A DNA stretch of 56,129 bases. It comes from VRUE01 sp036265675 (GTDB lineage Bacteria; Actinomycetota; Thermoleophilia; Solirubrobacterales; 70-9). Position numbers and translations under genes: made by a program. The stretch is taken from NCBI GenBank assembly GCA_036265675.1, contig DATAOP010000058.1, positions 1-56,129 on the forward strand, written 5' to 3'. This document shows, one piece after another, positions 15,847 to 22,222 of this stretch; position 1 is the first letter of the stretch, and each line of letters opens with the position of its first letter. The notes below the pieces were generated by a model that worked only from the letters and a program-made list of their open reading frames with translations, did no database searches and was not told the DNA's origin.

Positions 15847-15882
15847 ACGATTTCCGCCGCCTCGCAAATGCCGGGAAATCGT
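15847..15882. promoter_or_regulatory. Inverted repeat in the divergent dnaA/rpmH promoter region
   Basis: ACGATTTCC (15847-15855) and GGAAATCGT (15874-15882) form a perfect 9-bp inverted repeat with an 18-nt spacer. It lies between the proposed dnaA -10 and rpmH -10 elements, so a bound dimer could affect both. No known operator is recognised. Confidence 0.45.
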
Positions 15883-15907
15883 TCCGCGGGGTCAGCGGCC
15901 TCGTCCG

Positions 15908-15913
15908 TATACT
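15908..15913 (+). promoter_or_regulatory. -10 hexamer TATACT of rpmH
   Basis: TATACT ends 12 nt before the rpmH ATG. A transcript starting about 7 nt downstream would have a leader of only a few bases. No clear -35 box is seen. Confidence 0.5.
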
Positions 15914-15925
15914 GCGACGCCCGAG

Positions 15926-16060
15926 ATGAAGCGGACCTATCAGCCGAAGAAGCGCAAGCGGGCGAAGACCCACGGTTTCCGGGCGCGGATGAGCACCCGG
16001 GGGGGTCGGGCGATCCTCAAGCGACGCCGCCGCAAGGGCCGGAAGCGCCTGACTCCGTAG
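15926..16060 (+). CDS. rpmH: 50S ribosomal protein L34
   Basis: This 44-residue protein reads 'MKRTYQPKKRKRAKTHGF' at the start and 'GRAILKRRRRKGRKRL' near the end, an unmistakable L34. It is the first gene of the plus-strand arm, divergent from dnaA, and stops 2 nt before rnpA, an arrangement found in most bacteria. A TATACT hexamer lies 12 nt upstream of the ATG. Confidence 0.97.
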   Translation: MKRTYQPKKRKRAKTHGFRARMSTRGGRAILKRRRRKGRKRLTP

Positions 16061-16062
16061 CG

Positions 16063-16437
16063 ATGCCGAAGCGACGCCGCCTCTCGCGCAGCGGCGAGTT
16101 CGACCGCGTCTACCGCGACGGCTCATCTCACGCCACCCGCTACCTGGTGCTCTACAGCTTTCCCCGCCGCGACGGCGACGAGGCCGGCGCCGAAGTCCGG
16201 CTCGGGGTTTCCGCCAGCCGCAAGGTCGGGGGCGCCGCGGAGCGGAACCGGGTCAAGCGGGTTCTGCGCGAAGCCTTTTGGGAGGCGGCGGACCGGCTTC
16301 CCGAGGGTCACGATTTCGTCCTCGTAGCCCGTCCCGAAATCGGCGAGCTGATCGAGAAGGACGGCCTCGCGGGAGCCCGAGTGAGCCTCGACGAGGCGTT
16401 GAGCGAGGCGGGCATCCCCTCGGAGCGTTCCACGTGA
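16063..16437 (+). CDS. rnpA: Ribonuclease P protein component
   Basis: This 124-residue basic protein partners the catalytic P RNA in tRNA 5' maturation. The start 'MPKRRRLSRSGEFDRVYRDG' and the RNR motif in 'GGAAERNRVKRVLREAFWE' (about residues 57-75) are diagnostic. ATG 16063 follows the rpmH stop by 2 nt. The C-terminus extends about 10 residues beyond the family core and ends inside a parS-like palindrome; its TGA overlaps the yidD GTG. Confidence 0.95.
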   Translation: MPKRRRLSRSGEFDRVYRDGSSHATRYLVLYSFPRRDGDEAGAEVRLGVSASRKVGGAAERNRVKRVLREAFWEAADRLPEGHDFVLVARPEIGELIEKDGLAGARVSLDEALSEAGIPSERST

Positions 16438-16441
16438 AACG
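16426..16441. promoter_or_regulatory. Candidate parS centromere site at the rnpA/yidD junction
   Basis: CGTTCCACGTGAAACG matches the bacterial parS consensus TGTTTCACGTGAAACA at 13 of 16 positions, keeping the central CCACGTGAAAC core. It is about 3.2 kb from parA/parB and about 2 kb from the proposed origin, where ParB is expected to nucleate. The site encodes the last rnpA codons, its stop and the first yidD codons. Confidence 0.7.
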
Positions 16442-16706
16442 GTTGCCGCTGGCGCTGATCGGCGCCTATCGCCGCTGGGTCTCGCCGGCGCTGCCGCGCC
16501 GCTGCAAGTACGAGCCGACCTGCTCGGCCTATGCCGCTGAGTCGATCCGCCGCTTCGGCGCCATCCGCGGGCTCGTGCTCGCCGGCTGGCGGCTGCTCCG
16601 CTGCAACCCCTTCAGCCATGGGGGCTTCGATCCGGTCCCACGCCACTTCACGCTCAGGGTCGGGCCGGTCGACCCCGCCAGCTACCACGGTGAGGTGCGA
16701 CCGTGA
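16434..16706 (+). CDS. yidD: Membrane protein insertion efficiency factor YidD
   Basis: This 90-residue protein starts at GTG 16434, overlapping the rnpA stop. It shows the YidD pattern: 'GAYRRWVSPALPRRCKYEPTCSAYA' (anchors 'YRRWVSP' and 'CKYEPTCS'), 'AIRRFG'-like 'SIRRFGAIRG' and 'LLRCNPFSHGGFDPVP'. The conserved cysteines are present. YidD assists YidC-dependent insertion at the inner membrane. The stop overlaps the yidC start (GTGA), so rnpA, yidD and yidC are translationally chained. Confidence 0.93.
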   Translation: MKRLPLALIGAYRRWVSPALPRRCKYEPTCSAYAAESIRRFGAIRGLVLAGWRLLRCNPFSHGGFDPVPRHFTLRVGPVDPASYHGEVRP

Positions 16707-17455
16707 TCCCGATCGCCGACATCCTGCAACCGCTCGAGGACGCCGCCGAATCGGTCCTCAACTTCTTCCACGACAACGTCGGGCTCAGCTGGGGGACATC
16801 GATCATCGCCCTCACCGTCTGCGTCCGCGCGGTCCTGATCCCGCTGACCTACAAACAGATCAAGGGCATGCGCGCGCTCCAGGCGCTCCAGCCCCAGATC
16901 AAAACAATCCAGGAGAAATACAAGAACGATCGCCAGCGCCAGCAGCAGGAGATGATGCGCTTCTACCAGGAGAACAAAATCAACCCGCTGGCCTCGTGCC
17001 TGCCCCTCCTCCTGCAGCTGCCGATCTTCTTCGCGCTCTTTCGCACCCTCCGCGGGCACAATTTCGAGCAGGATGTCGAAGCGGCCGGCGGCGCCGGCTG
17101 GTTCTTCATCAACAGCGTGATCGAAAAGCCCCATGGGGCGGAGCTGATCGTCCTGATGGTCCTCTTCGCCGGCTCGATGGCGCTCTCGACCTTCATCACG
17201 ATGCGCTCCTCGCCGACCGCGGCCGGGTCCCAGCAGTACGTGATGCTCGGGGCCTTCGCGCTCGTCGGGCTGTTCTTCGTTCCGGCGGTGCCGGCCGGCC
17301 TCAGCCTCTACTGGATCACGACCAACTTCTGGACTGTCGGCCAGTCCTACGCCGCGGCGAAGCTGATCCCGCCGCCGGCCGTAGCAACACCAGAGGAGGT
17401 GGCGGCCGCGAAGCCGCCCCCACCGCCGCCCAAGAGGAAGAAGCGGCGGCGGTGA
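16703..17455 (+). CDS. yidC: YidC/Oxa1/SpoIIIJ-family membrane protein insertase
   Basis: This 250-residue insertase has the conserved five-helix core. The first hydrophobic region contains 'TSIIALTVCVRAVLIPLTYKQ' (anchor 'RAVLIPLTYKQ' with the groove arginine). A cytoplasmic hairpin 'KYKNDRQRQQQEMMRFYQENKINPLASCLPLLLQLPIF' (anchor 'NPLASCLPLLLQLPIF') and three later helices ending 'PAGLSLYWITTNFW' follow. The last 45 residues are Pro/Lys/Arg-rich, a ribosome-binding tail common in Gram-positive YidC. It lacks the large periplasmic domain of E. coli YidC, as expected for this lineage. Confidence 0.95.
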   Translation: MIPIADILQPLEDAAESVLNFFHDNVGLSWGTSIIALTVCVRAVLIPLTYKQIKGMRALQALQPQIKTIQEKYKNDRQRQQQEMMRFYQENKINPLASCLPLLLQLPIFFALFRTLRGHNFEQDVEAAGGAGWFFINSVIEKPHGAELIVLMVLFAGSMALSTFITMRSSPTAAGSQQYVMLGAFALVGLFFVPAVPAGLSLYWITTNFWTVGQSYAAAKLIPPPAVATPEEVAAAKPPPPPPKRKKRRR

Positions 17456-17554
17456 GAGGGGCGGGGTTGGTGACCCTCGTCCCGACAAGTGCCCTGCTAA
17501 TCAGCTCGGCACTTTGAGTATCCGCCGGTTCGAGGGCCACCAACTCCGCCCCTC
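17456..17554 (+). repeat. Long near-perfect inverted repeat with internal hairpin, yidC-jag spacer
   Basis: Arms at 17456-17479 and 17531-17554 are complementary at 22 of 24 positions. The 51-nt centre has its own hairpin: AAGTGCC pairs with GGCACTT around a GCTAATCAGC apex. It begins 1 nt after the yidC stop and ends before the jag promoter. No T tract follows. It may be a terminator/insulator or a structured RNA; no target-site duplication supports a mobile element. Confidence 0.75.
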
Positions 17555-17601
17555 AGCCGTTGCGGGACTCTCGTTTCTCGGCGACTCAGTGGCAGGCTGG
17601 A

Positions 17602-17607
17602 TAGGGT
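17602..17607 (+). promoter_or_regulatory. -10 hexamer TAGGGT of jag, leaderless arrangement
   Basis: TAGGGT ends 7 nt before GTG 17615, separating jag transcription from the yidC operon upstream. A GTG at 17606 overlaps the hexamer and is less likely as start. Confidence 0.5.
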
Positions 17608-17614
17608 GCGCGGG

Positions 17615-18106
17615 GTGAGTGATTCGGGGGACCAGAGGGAGTGGCCAGAGGAGCCGGCGGAGCGGGTGCGTGAGCTCGTCGAGGGAGTGCTGGACGAGCT
17701 CGACCTCGAGGGCGAGGTCGAGATCAACGAGGACGACGAGGCGATCGAAGCCGCGGTGGTCGGGGAAGACGACTACGGGCTGCTGATCGGCCGCCGCGGG
17801 CAGACGATCGACGCCCTGCAGCTGCTCTGCCACCAGGCCGCCTTCCGCGGCATTCGCGAGCGCAAGCGCGTCCTCCTCGACGCCGCCGGCTACCGCGACC
17901 GTCGCCGCGAGGTCCTCACGGCCCGGGCCGCCCGCGCCGCCGAGCAGGCGCTGAGCGCCAACCACGTCGTCGAAATGGACCCGATGAGCGCCCAGGAGCG
18001 CCGGGTCGTCCACGAGTTCCTCCGGGACCGCGCCGGGGTCGAGACCTACAGCGAAGGCGACGAGCCGCATCGCTGCGTGGTCGTCGCCCCGCTCGTCTCA
18101 GAGTGA
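17615..18106 (+). CDS. jag: Jag/KhpB-family RNA-binding protein (KH and R3H domains)
   Basis: This 163-residue protein has a KH-like domain with 'AAVVGEDDYGLLIGRRGQTIDALQLLCHQAA' (anchor 'GLLIGRRGQTIDALQ', about residues 50-64). It is followed by an R3H domain with 'RRVVHEFLRDRAGVETYSEG' (anchor 'RRVVHEFL'). KhpB/Jag proteins bind RNA, often with KhpA, and affect cell division and elongation. The N-terminus is acidic, and the usual Jag_N domain is absent, as in other actinobacterial members. Its stop overlaps the rsmG start (GTGA). Confidence 0.92.
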   Translation: MSDSGDQREWPEEPAERVRELVEGVLDELDLEGEVEINEDDEAIEAAVVGEDDYGLLIGRRGQTIDALQLLCHQAAFRGIRERKRVLLDAAGYRDRRREVLTARAARAAEQALSANHVVEMDPMSAQERRVVHEFLRDRAGVETYSEGDEPHRCVVVAPLVSE

Positions 18107-18801
18107 GCGAGCCTGAGCACGACCCGACGGCTTCGCTCGGCGCGGCCGGCCGCGCCGCGATGCAGACGGTCCTCGAGCTGCTCGCCGCCGAGCGCTCCTC
18201 CGTCAGCTCCGTCCTCCAACCCGACCAGGGCTGGAAGGTGCACGTCGCCGACAGCCTCAGCGGCCTCGAGGTGCGCGATCTGCGCGAGGCCGGCCGGATC
18301 GCAGACGTCGGCGCCGGCGCCGGATTCCCCGGCCTCCCGCTCGCGGTCGCGCTGCCGTCGGCGCGGGTCGACCTGATCGAGTCGGTCGGCCGCAAGTGCG
18401 GGTTCATCGAGCGCGCGGTCGCGGCGGCCCAGATCGCGAATGCGCGGGTGCTCAACGCCCGCTCGGAGGAGTGGGCCGCGCCGGTCGCCGAGGGCCGCGA
18501 GGCATACGACGCGGTGACGGCCCGCGCCGTCGGCCGGCTCTCGACCCTCGCCGAGCTGGCATCGCCGCTGCTTCGGGACGGTGGTGTGCTGGTCGCCTGG
18601 AAGGGGAGACGCGACACCGATGAGGAGCGCCAGGTCGAGCGAGCCGCCGAGGCCCTCGCGATGCGGCCGGAGGCCATCCTGGACGTCGGCCCCTACGCCG
18701 GCAGCCGCAACCGCCACATTCACGTCCTCCGCAAGACGGGGGCGACCCCAAACGATCTTCCGCGACGTCCGGGAATCGCGAAGAAGCGCCCCCGCGGCTG
18801 A
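18103..18801 (+). CDS. rsmG: 16S rRNA (guanine-527 N7)-methyltransferase RsmG
   Basis: This 232-residue SAM-dependent enzyme methylates G527 of 16S rRNA. The SAM-binding motif 'IADVGAGAGFPGLPLAVALPSARVDLIES' (anchor 'DVGAGAGFPGLPLA', about residues 66-79) and 'VTARAVGRLSTLAELASPLL' (anchor 'TARAVGRL') are typical. A basic C-terminal tail of about 15 residues extends past the family core. It starts at GTG 18103 overlapping jag, and the order jag-rsmG-parA-parB is conserved in many genomes. Confidence 0.94.
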   Translation: MSEPEHDPTASLGAAGRAAMQTVLELLAAERSSVSSVLQPDQGWKVHVADSLSGLEVRDLREAGRIADVGAGAGFPGLPLAVALPSARVDLIESVGRKCGFIERAVAAAQIANARVLNARSEEWAAPVAEGREAYDAVTARAVGRLSTLAELASPLLRDGGVLVAWKGRRDTDEERQVERAAEALAMRPEAILDVGPYAGSRNRHIHVLRKTGATPNDLPRRPGIAKKRPRG

Positions 18802-18815
18802 CCCTCGTCGCTAAC

Positions 18816-18858
18816 TAGTCTGCCCACCGTGACCGCCGAGCGGGAGATATCTGGCTGA
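18816..18858 (+). promoter_or_regulatory. -10 hexamer TAGTCT and nine-codon leader ORF before parA
   Basis: TAGTCT (18816-18821) ends 7 nt before GTG 18829. That GTG opens a nine-codon frame (VTAEREISG) whose TGA at 18856-18858 overlaps the parA ATG (TGATG). If the transcript is leaderless, ribosomes would start on the short frame and reinitiate at parA, which has no good Shine-Dalgarno sequence of its own. Confidence 0.45.
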
Positions 18859-19616
18859 TGGGCCTGGTCCACGCGGTCGCGAATCAGAAGGGCGGGGTCG
18901 GGAAGACGACCACCGCCGTCAATCTCGCGGCCTGCATCGCGAAGGGCGGCGCCCAGACCCTGCTGGTCGACCTCGACCCTCAGTGCAACGCGACCACCGC
19001 GCTGGGCGGCGACCGCGAGCTCCATCCATCTGCCTACGACTGCCTCGTCGGCGACGTCTCGGTCGCCGAGGCGGCCCGGCCCGCGGGCCCCGACAACCTC
19101 TGGCTCGTCCCCGCCAGCCGCGATCTCGCCGGCGCCTCGGTCGAGCTGCCGCGGCTCGAGGGCTCGGAGACACGGCTGCGGGAACGGCTGGGCCCGGTTC
19201 GCGAGCGATTCGCCTTCACGATGCTCGATTGCCCTCCGTCGCTCGGCCCGGTCAGCGTCAACGCGCTCGTCGCCGCCGACCGGGTGATCGTTCCCGTTCA
19301 GGCCGAGTACCTGGCGCTCGAGGGCCTGGTCCAGTTCCTTGACACGGTGGGGATGATCCGGCGTGAGTTGAACCCGTCACTGAATGTGTCGGGTCTGTTG
19401 ATCACCATGCACGATGAGCGCACGCGTCTCGCCCACGACGTCGAGCGGGAGCTGCGCGACCACTTTCCGGAAATGGTCTTTGAAACGGTCATACCGCGCA
19501 GCGTCCGCCTCGCCGAGGCGCCGAGCTACGGCCTGCCGGTGACCGAGCACGCCCCCGCCTCGCGGGGGTCGGAGGCCTACCGCGCCCTGGCCGAGGAGCT
19601 GTCCGCGCGTGGCTAG
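18858..19616 (+). CDS. parA: Chromosome partitioning ATPase ParA (Soj)
   Basis: This 252-residue Walker-type ATPase moves ParB-parS complexes over the nucleoid. The deviant Walker A 'KGGVGKTTTAVNLA' (about residues 11-24), 'LLVDLDPQCNATTALG' (Walker A' region) and 'FTMLDCPPSLGPVSVNAL' (Walker B) are intact. The C-terminal 'VIPRSVRLAEAPSYGLPV' is typical of Soj. There is no N-terminal helix-turn-helix, so it is a chromosomal type Ib-like ParA. It overlaps parB by 8 nt. Confidence 0.96.
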   Translation: MGLVHAVANQKGGVGKTTTAVNLAACIAKGGAQTLLVDLDPQCNATTALGGDRELHPSAYDCLVGDVSVAEAARPAGPDNLWLVPASRDLAGASVELPRLEGSETRLRERLGPVRERFAFTMLDCPPSLGPVSVNALVAADRVIVPVQAEYLALEGLVQFLDTVGMIRRELNPSLNVSGLLITMHDERTRLAHDVERELRDHFPEMVFETVIPRSVRLAEAPSYGLPVTEHAPASRGSEAYRALAEELSARG

Positions 19617-20472
19617 CCCCGGCATCGGCCGCGGCCTCGCCGCGATCCTGCCCGCCAGCCCGGCGGGTGAGGAGATCGGCGATCTCTGCGAGCTGCGAAC
19701 CGACCTGATCAAGCCCAACCCGAACCAGCCGCGCAAGCGCTTCGATGCCGAGTCGCTGAGCGGACTGGCCTCCTCGATCGAAGCGAGCGGCGTCGTCCAG
19801 CCGCTGCTGGTGCGGCCGCTGGCCGACGGCAGCTACGAGCTGATCGCCGGCGAGCGGCGCTGGCGGGCGGCCCGGCAGGCGGGCCTCGAGAAGGTCCCGG
19901 CGATCGTCCGCGAGTCCGAGCGGGCCGAGCGGCTCCAGGTGGCGCTGATCGAGAACGTCGTCCGCGAGGACCTGAATCCGATCGACGAGGCCCGGGCCTG
20001 CTCGGCGCTGGTCGACGACCTCGGCCTCTCGAAAGAGGAGCTGGCGAAGCGGATCGGGCGCAGCCGCCCGGCCGTGTCGAACCTGATCCGTCTGCTTGAG
20101 CTTCCCGACGATGCGCTCGCCCTGCTCGAGTCGGGTGAGCTGACCGAGGGGCATGGCCGAGCCCTGCTCGGGATCCGCGGCAACGACGCCCGCCGGCGGC
20201 TGGCGCGGGAAGCGGCGAAGGGCGGCTGGTCGGTCCGGGAGACCGAGAACAGGGTTAGGCTGGCCAGCCAGCCAAACCGTAGGCCAAGGCCCGCCCCGGT
20301 CGATGCCGAGCGCCAGGCGGCGCTGCGCGAGGTCGGCGATGAGCTCGAGTCGAAGCTCGGTCACGAGGTCCGGGTGCGGCCTCGGGGCGAGGAGATCGTC
20401 GTCGAGATCCATCTCGCCGATCTCTCCGAGACGCTCGAGCTGGCAGGCCGCCTCGGCCCGCGGCGGGGCTGA
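19609..20472 (+). CDS. parB: Chromosome partitioning protein ParB (Spo0J)
   Basis: This 287-residue CTP-dependent clamp binds parS. An N-terminal 'GIGRGLAAILP' contacts ParA. The ParB/Srx domain has 'PNPNQPRKRFD' and the CTP-binding boxes 'GERRWRAARQAG' and 'LIENVVREDLNPIDEA' (about residues 79-130). The helix-turn-helix is 'LSKEELAKRIGRSRPAVSNLIRLL' (anchor 'IGRSRPAVSN'). A C-terminal dimerisation region ends the protein. It starts at GTG 19609 within the parA 3' end. Confidence 0.95.
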   Translation: MASPGIGRGLAAILPASPAGEEIGDLCELRTDLIKPNPNQPRKRFDAESLSGLASSIEASGVVQPLLVRPLADGSYELIAGERRWRAARQAGLEKVPAIVRESERAERLQVALIENVVREDLNPIDEARACSALVDDLGLSKEELAKRIGRSRPAVSNLIRLLELPDDALALLESGELTEGHGRALLGIRGNDARRRLAREAAKGGWSVRETENRVRLASQPNRRPRPAPVDAERQAALREVGDELESKLGHEVRVRPRGEEIVVEIHLADLSETLELAGRLGPRRG

Positions 20473-20524
20473 GCCGCCCCCGGCGGCGAGCCGCTATCGG
20501 CCGCTATCATCGCCCTGTTCTCGC

Positions 20525-20598
<74 letters not shown>

Positions 20599-20623
20599 CT
20601 GCCTTTTACGGCCCCGGCCCCGG

Positions 20624-20651
20624 TTGTCGGCCATCGAGGCCGACCTATAAT
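20624..20651 (+). promoter_or_regulatory. Strong promoter: TTGTCG - 16 nt - TATAAT
   Basis: TTGTCG (20624-20629) and a perfect TATAAT (20646-20651) are separated by 16 nt. The predicted start near 20658 gives a leader of about 23 nt with GGGAG before GTG 20681. It is the best housekeeping-type promoter in the window and is distinct from the leaderless ones. Confidence 0.7.
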
Positions 20652-20680
20652 GGGCGGCCAGCCAGCGTGGGAGCGAGCTT

Positions 20681-21172
20681 GTGCAGCAGATGCAAATCTA
20701 CGGCGTCAGCTTCGACATGGTCGGCAAGCAGCCGATCGTGTTGCTGAAGACCGTCGACGGGAACAGGTTCCTGCCGATCTGGATCGGGCACCCCGAGGCG
20801 GCGGCGATCCTGATGAAGCTGCAGGGGGCGTCGACGCCGCGGCCGATGACCCACGATCTGCTCTCCGACGTCCTCGAGCAGCTCGACGCCAAGTGCGAGC
20901 GGGTCTCGGTGACGGAATTGCGCGACAACACCTTCTATGCCTCGATCACGGTCTCGATCGACGGCACCGAGCTGGAGATCGACTCGCGCCCCTCCGACGC
21001 GCTCGCCCTCGCCGTCCGCGTATCGGCTCCGATCTTCGCCGCCGAGGATGTGATCGAGGAGTCGGCGATCGAGTTCGAGCACGAGGTCGAGGACACCGAG
21101 GAGGTCGTCGACAAGTTCAAGGAGTTCCTCGACGAGGTGACTCCCGACGACTTCGCCCAGGGGAATTCTTAA
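20681..21172 (+). CDS. Bifunctional nuclease family protein (DUF151)
   Basis: This 163-residue protein matches the DUF151 family: 'PIVLLKTVDGNRFLPIWIGHPEAAAI' (anchor 'LPIWIGHPEAAAI', about residues 31-43), 'RPMTHDLL' and 'DSRPSDALALAVR' (about 103-115). Some members have DNase/RNase activity, while the function in actinobacteria is not settled. A C-terminal acidic helical tail follows the domain. GTG 20681 is preceded by GGGAG at 7 nt and by a strong promoter. Confidence 0.88.
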   Translation: MQQMQIYGVSFDMVGKQPIVLLKTVDGNRFLPIWIGHPEAAAILMKLQGASTPRPMTHDLLSDVLEQLDAKCERVSVTELRDNTFYASITVSIDGTELEIDSRPSDALALAVRVSAPIFAAEDVIEESAIEFEHEVEDTEEVVDKFKEFLDEVTPDDFAQGNS

Positions 21173-21174
21173 AC

Positions 21175-21249
21175 GCCGCGTCCTCTGCTCTCGCGAGGGC
21201 CAGAAGAAACAGATATGGACTGGCCCTCGCTCCCGCGTCCGGGCGCGGC
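21175..21249 (-). repeat. Structured repeat, copy A
   Basis: Copy A lies between the DUF151 gene and ddl, in minus orientation. Its closing helix pairs GCCGCG (21175-21180) with CGCGGC (21244-21249). The core reads CCCGGACGCGGGAG on the minus strand. An 11-bp hairpin (21193-21203 with 21220-21230) encloses a 16-nt loop containing CAGATATGGA. It shares core and architecture, but not stem sequence, with copies B and C. Confidence 0.7.
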
Positions 21250-21286
21250 TTAGGTGTTCAACGGTTTGGGAAAGGCGGCGTGAAGG

Positions 21287-22222
21287 TCAGGTCCTCGCCA
21301 CCTCGGAGGTGGCCAGGTCGAGGAGCTGGTCGACCAGCTCCTCGAAGGGGATCCCGGCCGCCTCGGCCGCCTGCGGCAGCAGGCTGGTGTCGGTCAGCCC
21401 GGGGATCGCGTTGACCTCGAGAACCTGCGGACGGCCGTCCTCGAGGATCAGGTCGACCCGGGAGAAGCCGGAGCATCCGAGCGCCTCGTAGGCGGCGAGG
21501 GCGGCGGCGTTGACGGCCTCCTCCTCCGCGTCGGTCAGCTCGGCGGGGCAGATGAAGCTGGTGCGGCCGATCTCATAGCGGGCCTCGAAGTCGTAGCGGT
21601 CGCCCGCCGTCGGGATCGCCTCGACGATCGGCAGTGGCTCGTCGCCGAGGATGCTGACCGCGAGCTCGCGGCCGTCGACGAAGCGCTCGAGCAGGACGCG
21701 GTCGTCGTAGCTGAAGGCCGACACCAGCGCCGCCGGAACCTCCTCCGGACCGGCCGCGAACTTCACCCCGAGCGCCGAGCCGCCACGGCTCGGCTTGACG
21801 ACGAGCGGAAAGCCGAGACGCGCCTCGAGACCGTCGAGCGCCTTCGCTGCGCCCAGCTCGCGGAACGCCGTTTCGTTGAAGGCGAGCCAGTCGGGGGTAG
21901 GAACTCCCGCCGCCCGCAGCTCGTGCTTTGCGAGGGCCTTGTCGATGCAGCGGATGCAGGCGGCGACCCCCGGCCCGGTGAATGGGATGCCGAGGATCTC
22001 GAGCAGCTCCTGGACGGTGCCGTCCTCACCGCCGGGCCCGTGCATCGCGACGAACGCCACCTCGGGCGCGTGTCCGGCCAGGTCCTCGACGAGCTCGGGG
22101 CCGGCGTCGATCGAGACGACCTCGTGCCCGAGCCGGGCCAGCGCCTCCTCGACCCTCGCTCCGGACCGCAGCGAGACGACCCGCTCGAGCGACCGGCCCC
22201 CCTTGAGGACAGCGACCTTCAT
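21287..22222 (-). CDS. ddl: D-alanine--D-alanine ligase
   Basis: This 311-residue ATP-grasp enzyme makes the D-Ala-D-Ala dipeptide for peptidoglycan. Diagnostic motifs are 'MHGPGGEDGTVQELLEILGIPFTG' (anchor 'HGPGGEDGTVQELL', about residues 60-73), 'FPLVVKPSRGGSALGV' (ATP-binding, about 137-152), 'VLLERFVDGRELAVSIL' and 'VLEVNAIPGLTDTSLLP' (metal and substrate site). It starts at ATG 22222 overlapping the aminotransferase stop (ATGA), so both form one unit. Confidence 0.95.
   Translation of the reverse strand: MKVAVLKGGRSLERVVSLRSGARVEEALARLGHEVVSIDAGPELVEDLAGHAPEVAFVAMHGPGGEDGTVQELLEILGIPFTGPGVAACIRCIDKALAKHELRAAGVPTPDWLAFNETAFRELGAAKALDGLEARLGFPLVVKPSRGGSALGVKFAAGPEEVPAALVSAFSYDDRVLLERFVDGRELAVSILGDEPLPIVEAIPTAGDRYDFEARYEIGRTSFICPAELTDAEEEAVNAAALAAYEALGCSGFSRVDLILEDGRPQVLEVNAIPGLTDTSLLPQAAEAAGIPFEELVDQLLDLATSEVART

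Noticed and set aside
16278..16706. Longer yidD frame starting at 16278
   Set aside because: It would overlap most of rnpA; YidD homology starts at GTG 16434, which overlaps the rnpA stop.
17456..17554. The yidC-jag inverted repeat as a miniature transposable element
   Set aside because: No flanking target duplication and no second copy in the window.
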